From Desulfolutivibrio sulfoxidireducens (GTDB taxonomy: Bacteria > Desulfobacterota > Desulfovibrionia > Desulfovibrionales > Desulfovibrionaceae): a DNA stretch of 64,000 bases. This document shows positions 45,799 to 55,106 of this stretch, piece by piece (position 1 is the stretch's first letter; every line of letters starts with the position of its first letter). A program made the position numbers and the translations under genes. The stretch spans positions 3,570,001 through 3,634,000 of the forward strand of contig NZ_CP045508.1 of NCBI RefSeq assembly GCF_013376475.1. The letters are read 5' to 3'. The notes beneath the pieces are model-generated. The model was not told the origin of the DNA, searched no databases, and worked only from the letters and a program-made list of their open reading frames with translations.

Positions 45799-45869
45799 AT
45801 TCGCGCAAAACTGCTTCCACTTGACATTCCGGCCCGTTTTGCGCATTTATGGCGTCATCTGGCGCGAAT
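45799..45869. promoter_or_regulatory. Inverted-repeat cluster, candidate activator site
   Basis: GCGCAAAAC (45803-45811) and GTTTTGCGC (45836-45844) are inverted copies. ATTCGCGC (45799-45806) is also inverted as GCGCGAAT (45862-45869). They lie 35-105 bases upstream of the sigma-54 promoter, the usual place of an enhancer, and before the divergent activator gene. The 11-mer TTCGCGCAAAA recurs inverted at 48566-48576. Confidence 0.5.
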
Positions 45870-45948
45870 CACGCAAGGGCCGGATGCCGCGGCGTCCGCG
45901 GAATTCGGCCGGACCGGACCGAGGGAAGCACGGGGGGACCAGCCAGCC

Positions 45949-48519
45949 ATGCGCTTTCTGCGATTCGAGGAAAACGAGCCCGAGGCTCACGTCTCGGGTT
46001 TTCTCTCGGACTGGAGCATCCGAAAAAAACTGCTGGTGATCCTGATCCCGGCCGTGGTGGGCATGCTGGTGGTCACCGGAATCGCCTCCCACCTGGTCTT
46101 CACCCACTACTTCTCCATCGCCCTGGAACGAAACGCCATCGTTCTGACCCTGGCCCAGGCCCACGAGATCGAGACGCTGCTCACGTCCTGCCGCGACGAG
46201 TTGTCCATCCTGGCCACGCAATCCCTGGACAAGAACTCGCTTCGGGATTTCCTCAAAAGCCGCGACATGGTGCACGGCGGGCGTTACCTGGAGGTGGTCT
46301 TCGCCGGGGTGGACCCCGGCGAACAGATCTATCTGCTGTGCAACAAGGGCGTAATCGCGGACATCCCCGTGGATGTCGCGGCCCTCATGAAAAACAGCCC
46401 CCTGATCATCCCCAAACGGGCCGGGGAGCTCGCGCCCGGGGACGTGCTGCCAACAGGCCCCATAGACCTCTTTTTCCCGCCCACCGTGAGCGTCCCGGGC
46501 CTTGGCAACCTCTCCATGTCCGTTTTCCGGTTCGTCACCCCTGTGGCCCGGGAGGACGGAACCCTGCGCGGCTATCTGGTCCTGTCCCTGGACGCCCACG
46601 CCGTGCGCAATATCCTGTCCCTTTTCACCTCGACCAGATCCCCCCTCCACGGCTTCCCCCGGGCCGCCGAAAGCCGCTACAGCTTCTTTTTCGACGACAA
46701 GGGATGGATCCTTTTCCAGTCGGAGAACGTGGAGGCCGCGGACAAGGAGTTGTCCGTGGACATGGCCCGGGCCGGGCTCACCGGGGACCAGGGCCGCACC
46801 GGGTTCGAGACCGGATTTCGGCCGTCGGCCCAGCACGGGGACTACTGGGCCATCCTGGAGGACGTCCGCCAGAACCGGTCCGGGCTGGGCCGCCCCGCCA
46901 CGGACCTTTTCAACGCCAAATCCGCGGCCAGCGAGCAGTTTCTGGGCTACGCCCCGGTGTGTTTCGCCGTTTCCAGGGGCTCGCCCCCCGAGGTCGTCGG
47001 GGGGATCATCTACGTGGACCGCAGCCTCCTGCCCCGGGCCGCGGAGTTCGGCCAGTTCAACGTCATGTTCGGCATCGCCGTGGCCTCCATGCTGACCGTG
47101 TCCCTTTTGATCTTCTTTCTGAGCCGGATCATCACCCAGCCCATCCTCAGGCTGGCCAGGGAGGTCACGGCCATGCACGGGGAGGGCGGTCTCAGACGCC
47201 TCGAACTGCCGGGCGACGACCTCGAAACCTCGGTGCTCAAAAGGGCCATAAACGACCTGATGTCCTCCCTGGCCGCCAAGGACCAGGAGATCCGCCGCAA
47301 GGAGGAATACCTGCGCACCGTGCAGTCCCGGGAGACCGTGCGCCTGGATCCGTCCGAGTCCACGGCTTCCCGGGTGGGGAACATCCTGGGGACCAGCCCG
47401 GCGATCACGACCCTGTTGTCCATCATCCACAAGACCGCGGCGGCCGACGCCGACGTTTTGGTGATCGGGGAGACGGGCACGGGCAAGGAACTGGCCGCCG
47501 AGGCCATCCACAGACAAAGCGCCCGGGCCGGGAAGCCCTTTATCTCCATCAACTGCGGGGCCCTGGATGAAAATCTGCTCATGGACGCCCTGTTCGGCCA
47601 TGTGAAGGGGGCGTTTTCCGAGGCCAAGTCCGACCGCAAGGGGGCCTTCCTGGCCGCCGACGGCGGCACGTTGCACCTTGACGAGATCGGCAACGCCTCG
47701 CCCAAGGTGCAGCAGGCCCTGCTTCGGGCACTGTCCGTGCGCCGCATCCGGCCCGTGGGAAGCGACGACGAGCTTGAGTTCGACGCCCGGGTCATCGCCG
47801 CCACCAACGTCAATCTCAAGGAGAAGGTGCAGCGGGGGGAGTTCCGGGAGGACCTGTTTTACCGGCTCCAGGTCCTGACCATCGAGACCCCGCCCCTGCG
47901 GGAACGCATGGAGGACATCCCGGTTTTGGCCGGACATTTCCTGCGCCAGGCCGCCGGGTTCACGGGCAAGGGGGAGCTGCGCGTCAGCCGGGGGGCGCTT
48001 GAGAAGCTCATGCGCCACGACTGGCCGGGCAACGTTCGCGAGCTCAAAAACTGCCTGACCCGGTCCGTGGCCCTGGCCGAGCGCGAGGTCATCTTCGCCG
48101 AGGACGTCAGATTCGGGGACGAGACGCCGCGCCTTCTGCCCGACGACGTGGAGGAAGGGGCCGCGTCCACGAGATTTTCCGTCGCCGGCGGTGATGAGGG
48201 GGAAAAGGCGCGGGCGTGGCCGGCCCTGCCCGAGGCCACGCTCCCCAAGGGGAAAAAGGCCGGCGACGCGCCCGCCGGGTCCGGGCCGGCCGGAAAGCCG
48301 GCCGGGGAAGACGGCCTCAACCCCAGGCAGCGCCGGGCCCTGGCCGGCCTGGCCCGGAAATCGTCGATCAGCCGCCAGGATTACCAGCGGGCGGCTGGCC
48401 CAGACGTGCCGCCGCGCACGGCCCAGCATGACCTCAAGGAACTGGTGGACAAGGGAATGCTACGCAAATCCGGACGCGGCCCATCCACACGGTACCACCC
48501 GGTCCCTGGCGCGATATGA
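45949..48519 (+). CDS. Membrane-bound sigma-54 activator with Cache/HAMP sensor and winged helix
   Basis: 856 residues. The first transmembrane helix is near 27-50, the periplasmic Cache-like domain to about 370, the second helix near 371-394, then HAMP (RIITQPILRLAREV). The AAA+ domain has Walker A GETGTGKE near 507 and Walker B GGTLHLDEIG near 577. The sigma-54 contact loop reads GAFSEA instead of GAFTGA. The C-terminus is not a Fis helix-turn-helix but a winged-helix-like domain (ISRQDYQRAAGPDVPPRTAQHDLKELVDKGMLR). It thus fuses sensor and regulator without phosphotransfer. It is divergent from the operon it probably activates. Confidence 0.88.
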   Translation: MRFLRFEENEPEAHVSGFLSDWSIRKKLLVILIPAVVGMLVVTGIASHLVFTHYFSIALERNAIVLTLAQAHEIETLLTSCRDELSILATQSLDKNSLRDFLKSRDMVHGGRYLEVVFAGVDPGEQIYLLCNKGVIADIPVDVAALMKNSPLIIPKRAGELAPGDVLPTGPIDLFFPPTVSVPGLGNLSMSVFRFVTPVAREDGTLRGYLVLSLDAHAVRNILSLFTSTRSPLHGFPRAAESRYSFFFDDKGWILFQSENVEAADKELSVDMARAGLTGDQGRTGFETGFRPSAQHGDYWAILEDVRQNRSGLGRPATDLFNAKSAASEQFLGYAPVCFAVSRGSPPEVVGGIIYVDRSLLPRAAEFGQFNVMFGIAVASMLTVSLLIFFLSRIITQPILRLAREVTAMHGEGGLRRLELPGDDLETSVLKRAINDLMSSLAAKDQEIRRKEEYLRTVQSRETVRLDPSESTASRVGNILGTSPAITTLLSIIHKTAAADADVLVIGETGTGKELAAEAIHRQSARAGKPFISINCGALDENLLMDALFGHVKGAFSEAKSDRKGAFLAADGGTLHLDEIGNASPKVQQALLRALSVRRIRPVGSDDELEFDARVIAATNVNLKEKVQRGEFREDLFYRLQVLTIETPPLRERMEDIPVLAGHFLRQAAGFTGKGELRVSRGALEKLMRHDWPGNVRELKNCLTRSVALAEREVIFAEDVRFGDETPRLLPDDVEEGAASTRFSVAGGDEGEKARAWPALPEATLPKGKKAGDAPAGSGPAGKPAGEDGLNPRQRRALAGLARKSSISRQDYQRAAGPDVPPRTAQHDLKELVDKGMLRKSGRGPSTRYHPVPGAI

Positions 48520-48565
48520 CCAAAACCCTGGCGCAAAACGCGCAAGCCCGTCCGCCGGACCGGGA

Positions 48566-48590
48566 TTTTGCGCGAAGCTTCGCGCCAAAA
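48566..48590. repeat. Palindrome TTTTGCGCGAAG/CTTCGCGC(C)AAAA
   Basis: A near-perfect palindrome 47 bases after the activator gene, centred on AAGCTT. Its half TTTTGCGCGAA is the inverse of the 11-mer in front of the activator gene. It could be a second binding site or a weak terminator. No real gene lies between 48520 and 48694. Confidence 0.55.
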
Positions 48591-48694
48591 GATAGCCCCC
48601 TGGCCAAAGAAGCCACGGCCTCCCATGGTGTTCCGGGGCGGCAAAGACCCTGCGATCACGCACGGCGTGGCGTGATCCCCGAGGAGAATGCGAC

Positions 48695-49219
48695 GTGTTT
48701 TTTTGTGGGACGCATCTGGCGCAAACCCGCTTTTCCCGTCCCGGCCGCCTTGCCCGCGCGGTCCTGATCCTGGCCGCGACCGCCCTCCTCTCCGGGTGCG
48801 CCATCTTCTCCTCGGCCCCCCCGGACCAGGGGCTGGGGGATTCGCTCGGGGGCAGGATCGCGGCCACGGCCCGGTCCCAGATCGGGGCGCGCTACCGGTA
48901 CGGCGGGGACACCCCGTCGCAGGGTTTTGACTGTTCCGGGCTGGTGCAATGGGCCTTTGCCCAGAACCGGGTGCGCGTGCCGCGCACGGTGGACGAGCAG
49001 GCCTCGGCCGGGAGTTTTGTGCGCCCGTCGGACATCGCCCCAGGGGATATGGTGTTCTTCAACACCTCCTTCAAGCGCCCCTCCCTGCATGTGGGCATTG
49101 CCACCGCCCGGGGTCTTTTCGTGCACAGCCCAAGCTCGGGCGGCAAGGTGCGCGAGGACCGCCTGTCCGATCCCTACTGGACCTCGGTCTACGTCGCGAC
49201 CCGCCGCGTCGTTCCGTAA
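48695..49219 (+). CDS. NlpC/P60 lipoprotein, peptidoglycan endopeptidase
   Basis: 174 residues with a GTG start at 48695 (GAGGAG upstream). A signal with lipobox LLSGC anchors it to the envelope. The NlpC/P60 domain covers residues 50-174: GARYRYGGDTPSQGFDCSGLVQWAF has the catalytic Cys, and PSLHVGIATARGLFVHSPSSGG the catalytic His. It should cleave peptide bonds within peptidoglycan stems. Gene order suggests it is separate from the binding-protein/kinase operon that starts 236 bases later. Confidence 0.9.
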   Translation: MFFCGTHLAQTRFSRPGRLARAVLILAATALLSGCAIFSSAPPDQGLGDSLGGRIAATARSQIGARYRYGGDTPSQGFDCSGLVQWAFAQNRVRVPRTVDEQASAGSFVRPSDIAPGDMVFFNTSFKRPSLHVGIATARGLFVHSPSSGGKVREDRLSDPYWTSVYVATRRVVP

Positions 49220-49455
49220 CCCCGCGCCCTTCTTCGCCCGGGGGCGGGGAGGTTTTGACATGGCGTCCGTTTGCGTCGTACAGGGGCATCATCCGGTTCG
49301 GCCGGCCGCCCCGAGGCCGAGGCGTTTCCCCGGGAATCCCCACGGAGCCGCCCATGGTCCCCTTGTCCGCACTCCTGTTCCGGTCCAGCCCCGGTCCAAA
49401 CCACCCCCGTTCCTGGGGAGGGCGGTTGCTGCGCGCGCCCGCCGGGCAGACCCCC

Positions 49456-50604
49456 ATGTCCGTCATCCTGACCGGCGTCATCCTGGCCGGCGTGCTCATG
49501 GCCGCCTTGGGGCTCGCTCCGCCGGACGCCCCGGCCGCCGAGTCCCTGCGCATCGGGTTCGTCCTGGGACTGAGCGGCCTGGCGGCCCCGGAGGAGTCGG
49601 ACATCCAAAACGGGGCCGTCCTGGCCGTGGAGGAGCACAACGCCGCGACCGGACCGGACGATCCGACCATCACCCTGACCTTTCACGACACCAAAAACAC
49701 CCCCATCGGGGCCAAGGTCGCGGCCGAAGAGGCCGTCTTCGCCGGAGCGGACCTGCTTCTGGCCCCGGCCTACAGCTCCCAGACCCTGGAGGCTGCCAGG
49801 ACGGCCCAGGACCTCGGCGTCCCGCTCATCTCGGTCATCGCCACCCACCCGGACATCGCGGCCGTGGGGGACCGCGTCTTCAGCGTCTGCTTCGACGACC
49901 ACGCCCAGGCCAGGGCCATGGCCGCCTTCGCGCACACGACGCTCGGGGCCGGGACCGCCGTCATCCTGGTCGATCTGACCAGCGCCTACGGCCTGGCCAT
50001 GGCCGGGGCCTTCCGCGAACGGTTCACGGCCCTTGGCGGGCGGATCGTGGCCGAGATACCCTACAAGATGCGTCAGAGGAACTTCGACCAGCAGTTGCGC
50101 CAGGTGGCCGAGGCCAGGTCCGACGTGCTGTTCATGCCCGGGTACTGGGTCGACGGCGCGGTCATGGTCAAGAGGCTGGAGGCGTTCGGGATCACCGCCG
50201 TACCCCTGGGCGGCGACGGGTGGGGAAGCTGGATGTTCGAGTCCAGGCGGGGGGATTCTCCCCGGCGCGGCTACTACACGGACCACTGGGCCGCGTTCAT
50301 GGCGGATGAGGCCTCGGTACGATTCACCAAGGCCTATGCCCGGCGGTTCGGGCACGCCCCCGTGGCCGGTTCGGCCCTGGCCTACGACGCCGTGGGCGTG
50401 GCCGTCCTGGCCGCGAAGCGGGCCGGATCGGCGCGACCGGAGGACCTGACCAGCGCCTTGGCCTCGATCCGCGATTTCCCCGGGATCACCGGTTCCATCA
50501 CCTTCCAGGCCGGGGGAAAAGCGCAAAAGGACATCCACATCATGGAGATCGCAAACGGCAAGGCCCGGCTCCTGCAAACCATAACACCCCACGAGGCCCC
50601 CTGA
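49456..50604 (+). CDS. Liv-type periplasmic substrate-binding protein (first of pair)
   Basis: 382 residues from ATG 49456, chosen because it begins a clean signal peptide (SVILTGVILAGVLMAALGLA); ATG 49354 is in frame but starts a Pro/Arg-rich stretch. The mature part is a Peripla_BP_6 domain: RIGFVLGLSGLAAPEESDIQNGAVLAVEEHN, PLISVIATHPDIAAV and YDAVGVAVLAAKRAG. The family binds branched-chain amino acids, amides or similar ligands. No permease or ATPase follows. Its TGA shares one base with the next gene's ATG, and that gene encodes a paralogue. Confidence 0.87.
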   Translation: MSVILTGVILAGVLMAALGLAPPDAPAAESLRIGFVLGLSGLAAPEESDIQNGAVLAVEEHNAATGPDDPTITLTFHDTKNTPIGAKVAAEEAVFAGADLLLAPAYSSQTLEAARTAQDLGVPLISVIATHPDIAAVGDRVFSVCFDDHAQARAMAAFAHTTLGAGTAVILVDLTSAYGLAMAGAFRERFTALGGRIVAEIPYKMRQRNFDQQLRQVAEARSDVLFMPGYWVDGAVMVKRLEAFGITAVPLGGDGWGSWMFESRRGDSPRRGYYTDHWAAFMADEASVRFTKAYARRFGHAPVAGSALAYDAVGVAVLAAKRAGSARPEDLTSALASIRDFPGITGSITFQAGGKAQKDIHIMEIANGKARLLQTITPHEAP

Positions 50605-51800
50605 TGTCCCTCCTTGTCTTCTTTTCCTCCCGTCCTTCTCCTGTTGCCCCCGGCAGGATCCGGCTTCACTGTCTGGCCGGATTCTTGTGCGCCCTGGTCC
50701 TGTGCGGCCCGGCCGGAGGCCGGGCCGTGGCCCAGCCGGCGGGGGCCCCGGTGCGCATCGCGGCCATCTACGACCGGACCGGAGAGGCCTCGGTGGGCAC
50801 GGGGCAGCGGGATTTTCGCGGCGCGGCCCTGGCCGTGGCCGAGGTCAACGCCTCCGGGGGCCTTTTGGGCCACCCTGTGGAACTTGTGGAACTGGACAAC
50901 GCCGGCACGCCCCTTGGAGCCCGCCAGGCCGCCAAGCAGGCCGTGGCGGCCGGGGCGGTGGCCGTGGTGGGCGGCCCATGGAGCGGCATGTCCAAGGCCA
51001 TGGCCGAGGTCTGCCAACAGGCCCGGACGCCCTTTCTCGCCTCCATCGCCACCCATGCCGACGTGACCCGGATGGGCGACTGCGCCTTCCGGATCTGCTT
51101 CACCGACGACCAGCAGGGGGACCTTCTGGCCCGTTTCGCCCTGCTGGCGCTCTCGGCCAAGACCGCGGCCATCCTGGTCAACGTGGGCAGCGACTACAGC
51201 ATGGGGCTGGCCGCGACCTTCTCCACGGCGTTCACCGCCGGGGGCGGCCGGGTGGTCGTGGAAAAGACGTTCAAGACCAACGACACGGATTTCTCCACCC
51301 AGCTTGCGGCCGTGGCCCAGGCCGGACCGGACGTGGTCTTCGTGCCCAGCTACGCCCTGGAGTCCGGGCGCATCGTGCGCCAGGCCGTGTCCATGGGCAT
51401 CACCTCGGCCTTTCTGGGCGGCGACGGCTGGGGCCCGGCCATGGCCGAAAGCGGCCGCGAGGCCATAAGCGGGCAGTACTACACCACCCACTGGCACCCC
51501 GAGGCCCCCTTCCCGGCCGGACGCGCCGTGGCCGAGGCCTACCGGGCGGCCCACGGCGAAAGCCCGCTCCAGCCCGACGCCATCCTGGCCCACGACGCGG
51601 TCATGGTCCTGGCCGACGCGGTGCGCCGGGCGGGAAGCCTGGACCGGGAAAAGATCGTCGCGGCCCTGGCGCGGACGCGAGACTTTCCGGGCGGCACAGG
51701 GACCATCACCTTCGACGAAAGCCGCAATCCCCAGGGCAAGGACGTGACCATCATGCGCTTCGAGGGTGGCCAGGCCGTGTTTCACGCCACATTCAAATGA
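50604..51800 (+). CDS. Liv-type periplasmic substrate-binding protein (second of pair)
   Basis: 398 residues, ATG 50604 overlapping the preceding stop. A signal peptide of about 43 residues precedes VRIAAIYDRTGEASVGTG, NASGGLLGHPVELVELD, FLASIATHADVTRMGDCAFRICFTDD and LAHDAVMVLADAVRRAG, all Peripla_BP_6 features. It is a divergent paralogue of the gene before it. It ends in ATGA at the upstream candidate start of the hybrid kinase. The two binding proteins may present ligands to the kinase rather than to a transporter. Confidence 0.88.
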   Translation: MSLLVFFSSRPSPVAPGRIRLHCLAGFLCALVLCGPAGGRAVAQPAGAPVRIAAIYDRTGEASVGTGQRDFRGAALAVAEVNASGGLLGHPVELVELDNAGTPLGARQAAKQAVAAGAVAVVGGPWSGMSKAMAEVCQQARTPFLASIATHADVTRMGDCAFRICFTDDQQGDLLARFALLALSAKTAAILVNVGSDYSMGLAATFSTAFTAGGGRVVVEKTFKTNDTDFSTQLAAVAQAGPDVVFVPSYALESGRIVRQAVSMGITSAFLGGDGWGPAMAESGREAISGQYYTTHWHPEAPFPAGRAVAEAYRAAHGESPLQPDAILAHDAVMVLADAVRRAGSLDREKIVAALARTRDFPGGTGTITFDESRNPQGKDVTIMRFEGGQAVFHATFK

Positions 51801-51814
51801 GTCCGGGAAGGGCC

Positions 51815-54800
51815 ATGTCCATCGTGCGCAACCTGCCGATTCGGGCCAAGATCAACCTGGCCATCCTGCTGACCTTTGTCGTGGTGGCCCTGGTATCGAG
51901 TGCCTTTTTGTCCGTCTACGCCTCCCAGGACCGCCAGGAGGTGCTCCGCCGCATCCAGATCCTGTTGCGGACCGTGGTGGCCCAGCGCTACGAACCCCTG
52001 GCCAACGAAATCTTCGCCAGACAGGACCGGGCTGTGGCCGCAACGCTGGAGGAGATGGCCAAGGTGCCCGGGGTGGTCGCCGTCGCCGTCCATCTTCCGA
52101 ATGGCGCGGCCTTCGGCCAGGCGGGCGTGGACGTCGGCCGGACGCTGTCCATCGAGGAGCGCCAGCGCCTGGACAAGGGGCCGATCTTCGCCGAAACCCT
52201 GATCGGCGACCAGTCCGTTTTGCACTACGCCGAGGCCCTGACCATGATCGGGGAGCAGGTGGGCTACGTGGAGCTTCTGTATTCCCGCGAGGGCCTGGCC
52301 CGGCGGGCTCGGATGCTCTGGGGGCTTTCCCTCTCCGGCTTGGCGGCCAATCTCCTGGTCATGCTGGGGCTTTTGAACTGGCTGTTGCGCCGTTTCGTGC
52401 TTGTCCCCGTCGGGCGGCTTCGCGACGCCATGAAGCGGGTGGGCGACGGCAGTCCCGGGGAGACCGTGAGCCTGGACACCGGCGACGAGATCGGGGGCAT
52501 GGCCCAGGCCTTCAACGCCATGTCCCTGACGTTGCGGGAAAACGCCGCAAGCCTGACGGCCTCGCGGGAACGGCTCGCGGAATACAACCGGACCCTGGAG
52601 GAAAAGGTCCGGGAACGGACCAGCGATCTGGAGTCGGTCAACGCCCGGCTCACCGAGGAGGTCCGGGAGCGGGAGGTGGCCAGGGCCGAGGCCCAGCGGC
52701 TCCTGAATCTTTTGTCCGCCACCATCGAATCCTCGGCCGAGGGCATCCTGGTCGCGGACACACACCAGGAGATCGTGGCCGTGAACCACGTCTTTCTGGA
52801 ACTGTTCGGCCTGCCGGACACCTGGCCCTCCCTGCCTTCCCCGCACATGCGCCTGGACATGCTGGCCTCGCGCCTGAAGGAGCCCAGGACGTATCGCGCC
52901 AGGGCCGAGGAGGTCCTGACAGGCACGACCCCCGAAAACGTGGACATCCTGGAACTGGCCGACGGCCGCCTGGTCGAGAGCAAATCCAGGGTCTACCGGG
53001 TCGCCGGCAAGGCGTCCGGCAGGCTTTTCACCTACCTGGACGTGACCGACCGCGCCCGGGCCGACAAGCGCCTGCGGGACACGGTGGGCGAACTCGAGGC
53101 CATCGTGGAGAACACCCTGGTGGGCATCGCCCTGGTCAAAAACGGCGTTTGCCGGAAGATCAACCGCCGGGGGGCGGAGATCCTGGGCTACCGGCCCGAG
53201 GATCTCTCCGGGAAGCACCTCTCCCTGATCTACACCACCGTCGAGGGCGGACGGATCTTCGAGGAGGCCTACCACCGCAACCTGGCCGATGAGGGGGCCT
53301 TTCGCAGCGAGGAGGACGTGCGCCGTGGCGACGGGAGCGTCGGATGGGTGCGTATCTACGCCAAGGCCTTGGACATGGCCGATCCCGCCGGGGACGTGAT
53401 CCTGGCCTTTGACGACATCGGCCCGCAAAAAAGCCTGGAGGAGAATCTGCGGGCGGCCAAGGACGCGGCCGAGGCCGGGGCCAGGGCCAAAAGCGCCTTC
53501 CTGGCGGCCATGAGCCACGAGATACGCACGCCGCTAAACGGCGTGGTGGGCATGACCGAGGCCGCCCTGGCCACCTCCCTCACCCCGGAGCAGCGCGACT
53601 ACCTGGACGCGGTCCGGGATTCGGCCACCCACCTTCTGGCCGTGCTCAACGACATCCTGGATTTCTCCAAGATCGAGGCCGGACGCCTGACCCTGGAGCG
53701 CATCGACTTCGACCTGCGCCGCAACCTGGAGACCACGGTCAAGGTCCTGGCCGCCGAGGCCGGGGGCAAGGGCCTGTCCCTGACCCTGGCCATCGCCCCG
53801 GACGTGCCGGTCTTTCTGCGAGGCGATCCCATGCGCCTGCGCCAGGTGGTCTTCAACCTGGTCGGGAACGCCGTGAAATTCACCGAAACGGGCGGGGTGC
53901 GCATCGATGTGCGGCGGCTTCCCGGAAATCAGGCCCCGGCGGGCCGGCTGGGGCTTCGGATCATGGTCAGCGACACGGGCATCGGCATCCCCCCGGACAA
54001 GATCCAGGGCATCTTCGAGAGTTTCACCCAGGCCGGGGGCTCGATCAGCCGCACATACGGGGGGACCGGTCTCGGGCTGTCCATTTCCAGGCAGATCGTG
54101 GGGCTCATGGGCGGCGAGATCATGGCGCAATCCACCCTTGGCCAGGGCAGCCGGTTTACGTTCACGGCCCTGTTCGAGGCCGGGAACCCGGAACTGGCCA
54201 AGGATCCGGCCGAGGCGTCTCCAGCCGTGCCGGCCACCCGGCCCCTGCGCCTGCTTTTGGTGGAGGACAACGAGGTCAACGCCCGGGTGGCCACGCTTAT
54301 GCTCTCGCGCCTGGGGCATGCCACGGTCCATGCCCAAAGCGCGGCCAAGGCCCTGACGCTCCTTGGACGCGAGGACTTCGACGCCGTGCTCATGGACATC
54401 GAGATGCCGGATACGGACGGGCTTGCCGCCTCGCGGCACATCCGTCGGGGCGGCGACGAGACGCTTCGGGTCCGGCGACCCGGGGTGCCCATCATCGCCA
54501 TGACCGCCCACGCCCTGCAGGAGGTCCGCCGGGAATGCATCGAGGCGGGCATGGACGGCTTTTTGACCAAACCCGTGTCCCAGGTGGAACTGGCCCAGGC
54601 CCTGCACCGGGTGGCCTCGGGCCGCACCGAGCTTCGCGACATGTGGGCGGATGCCGCAACGGACGCGGTCCCCTGGGAGACGCCGGGCCGTGTCCCGGAG
54701 CGGGAGGGTCCGCCGGTATTGGACAAGGAATCGGTGACGCGGAACATGGGGCTTGGGGACGAGGAATACAGCATGCTCCTGGCCATCGGGGCCAGGGATA

Positions 54801-55093
54801 CCCGGTCGGGGCTCAAAAAGGCCAGACGCGCCCTGTCGGCCGGGGACATGGCCGCCCTGGCCCGAACGGCCCACGGCATGAAAAGCGCCACGGCGGCTGT
54901 GGGGGCCCTGTCCTGCCGCGAGGCCGCCGCCCGCCTTGAGGTCGCGGCCCGGACCGCGGACCAGGCCGGGGCCGGGCTGGCCCTTGGGCAACTTGAACAG
55001 GAGGCGGCCAAGGTCATGGCCGCCTGGAGGGACATGGCCGGCCCGGACGGGACGGACCTCTCCGGGGAGGACGGCGGCGGTCCCGGGACCTGA
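51815..55093 (+). CDS. Hybrid sensor histidine kinase (HAMP-PAS-PAS-HK-REC-Hpt)
   Basis: 1092 residues from ATG 51815 (GGGAAGG upstream); ATG 51797, overlapping the previous stop, is an alternative. Helices near 12-35 and 168-190 flank a periplasmic sensor of about 130 residues, followed by HAMP and a coiled coil. PAS domains lie near 300-410 and 425-540. The kinase has His in MSHEIRTPLNG near 567, LVGNAVKFTETGG and TGLGLSISRQIV. A receiver near 808-930 has Asp in AVLMDIEMPDTDG. A C-terminal Hpt has His in ARTAHGMKSATAA near 1019. No response regulator gene follows, so its Hpt must signal elsewhere. Confidence 0.92.
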   Translation: MSIVRNLPIRAKINLAILLTFVVVALVSSAFLSVYASQDRQEVLRRIQILLRTVVAQRYEPLANEIFARQDRAVAATLEEMAKVPGVVAVAVHLPNGAAFGQAGVDVGRTLSIEERQRLDKGPIFAETLIGDQSVLHYAEALTMIGEQVGYVELLYSREGLARRARMLWGLSLSGLAANLLVMLGLLNWLLRRFVLVPVGRLRDAMKRVGDGSPGETVSLDTGDEIGGMAQAFNAMSLTLRENAASLTASRERLAEYNRTLEEKVRERTSDLESVNARLTEEVREREVARAEAQRLLNLLSATIESSAEGILVADTHQEIVAVNHVFLELFGLPDTWPSLPSPHMRLDMLASRLKEPRTYRARAEEVLTGTTPENVDILELADGRLVESKSRVYRVAGKASGRLFTYLDVTDRARADKRLRDTVGELEAIVENTLVGIALVKNGVCRKINRRGAEILGYRPEDLSGKHLSLIYTTVEGGRIFEEAYHRNLADEGAFRSEEDVRRGDGSVGWVRIYAKALDMADPAGDVILAFDDIGPQKSLEENLRAAKDAAEAGARAKSAFLAAMSHEIRTPLNGVVGMTEAALATSLTPEQRDYLDAVRDSATHLLAVLNDILDFSKIEAGRLTLERIDFDLRRNLETTVKVLAAEAGGKGLSLTLAIAPDVPVFLRGDPMRLRQVVFNLVGNAVKFTETGGVRIDVRRLPGNQAPAGRLGLRIMVSDTGIGIPPDKIQGIFESFTQAGGSISRTYGGTGLGLSISRQIVGLMGGEIMAQSTLGQGSRFTFTALFEAGNPELAKDPAEASPAVPATRPLRLLLVEDNEVNARVATLMLSRLGHATVHAQSAAKALTLLGREDFDAVLMDIEMPDTDGLAASRHIRRGGDETLRVRRPGVPIIAMTAHALQEVRRECIEAGMDGFLTKPVSQVELAQALHRVASGRTELRDMWADAATDAVPWETPGRVPEREGPPVLDKESVTRNMGLGDEEYSMLLAIGARDTRSGLKKARRALSAGDMAALARTAHGMKSATAAVGALSCREAAARLEVAARTADQAGAGLALGQLEQEAAKVMAAWRDMAGPDGTDLSGEDGGGPGT

Positions 55094-55106
55094 TTTCCCA
55101 AAGGCC

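Noticed and set aside
50687-51814. Extension of the hybrid kinase frame by more than 350 codons upstream
   Set aside because: The extension runs in another frame through the second binding-protein gene and is Gly/Arg/Pro-rich, typical of a GC-rich shadow frame. The binding-protein frame has the signal peptide and domain motifs.
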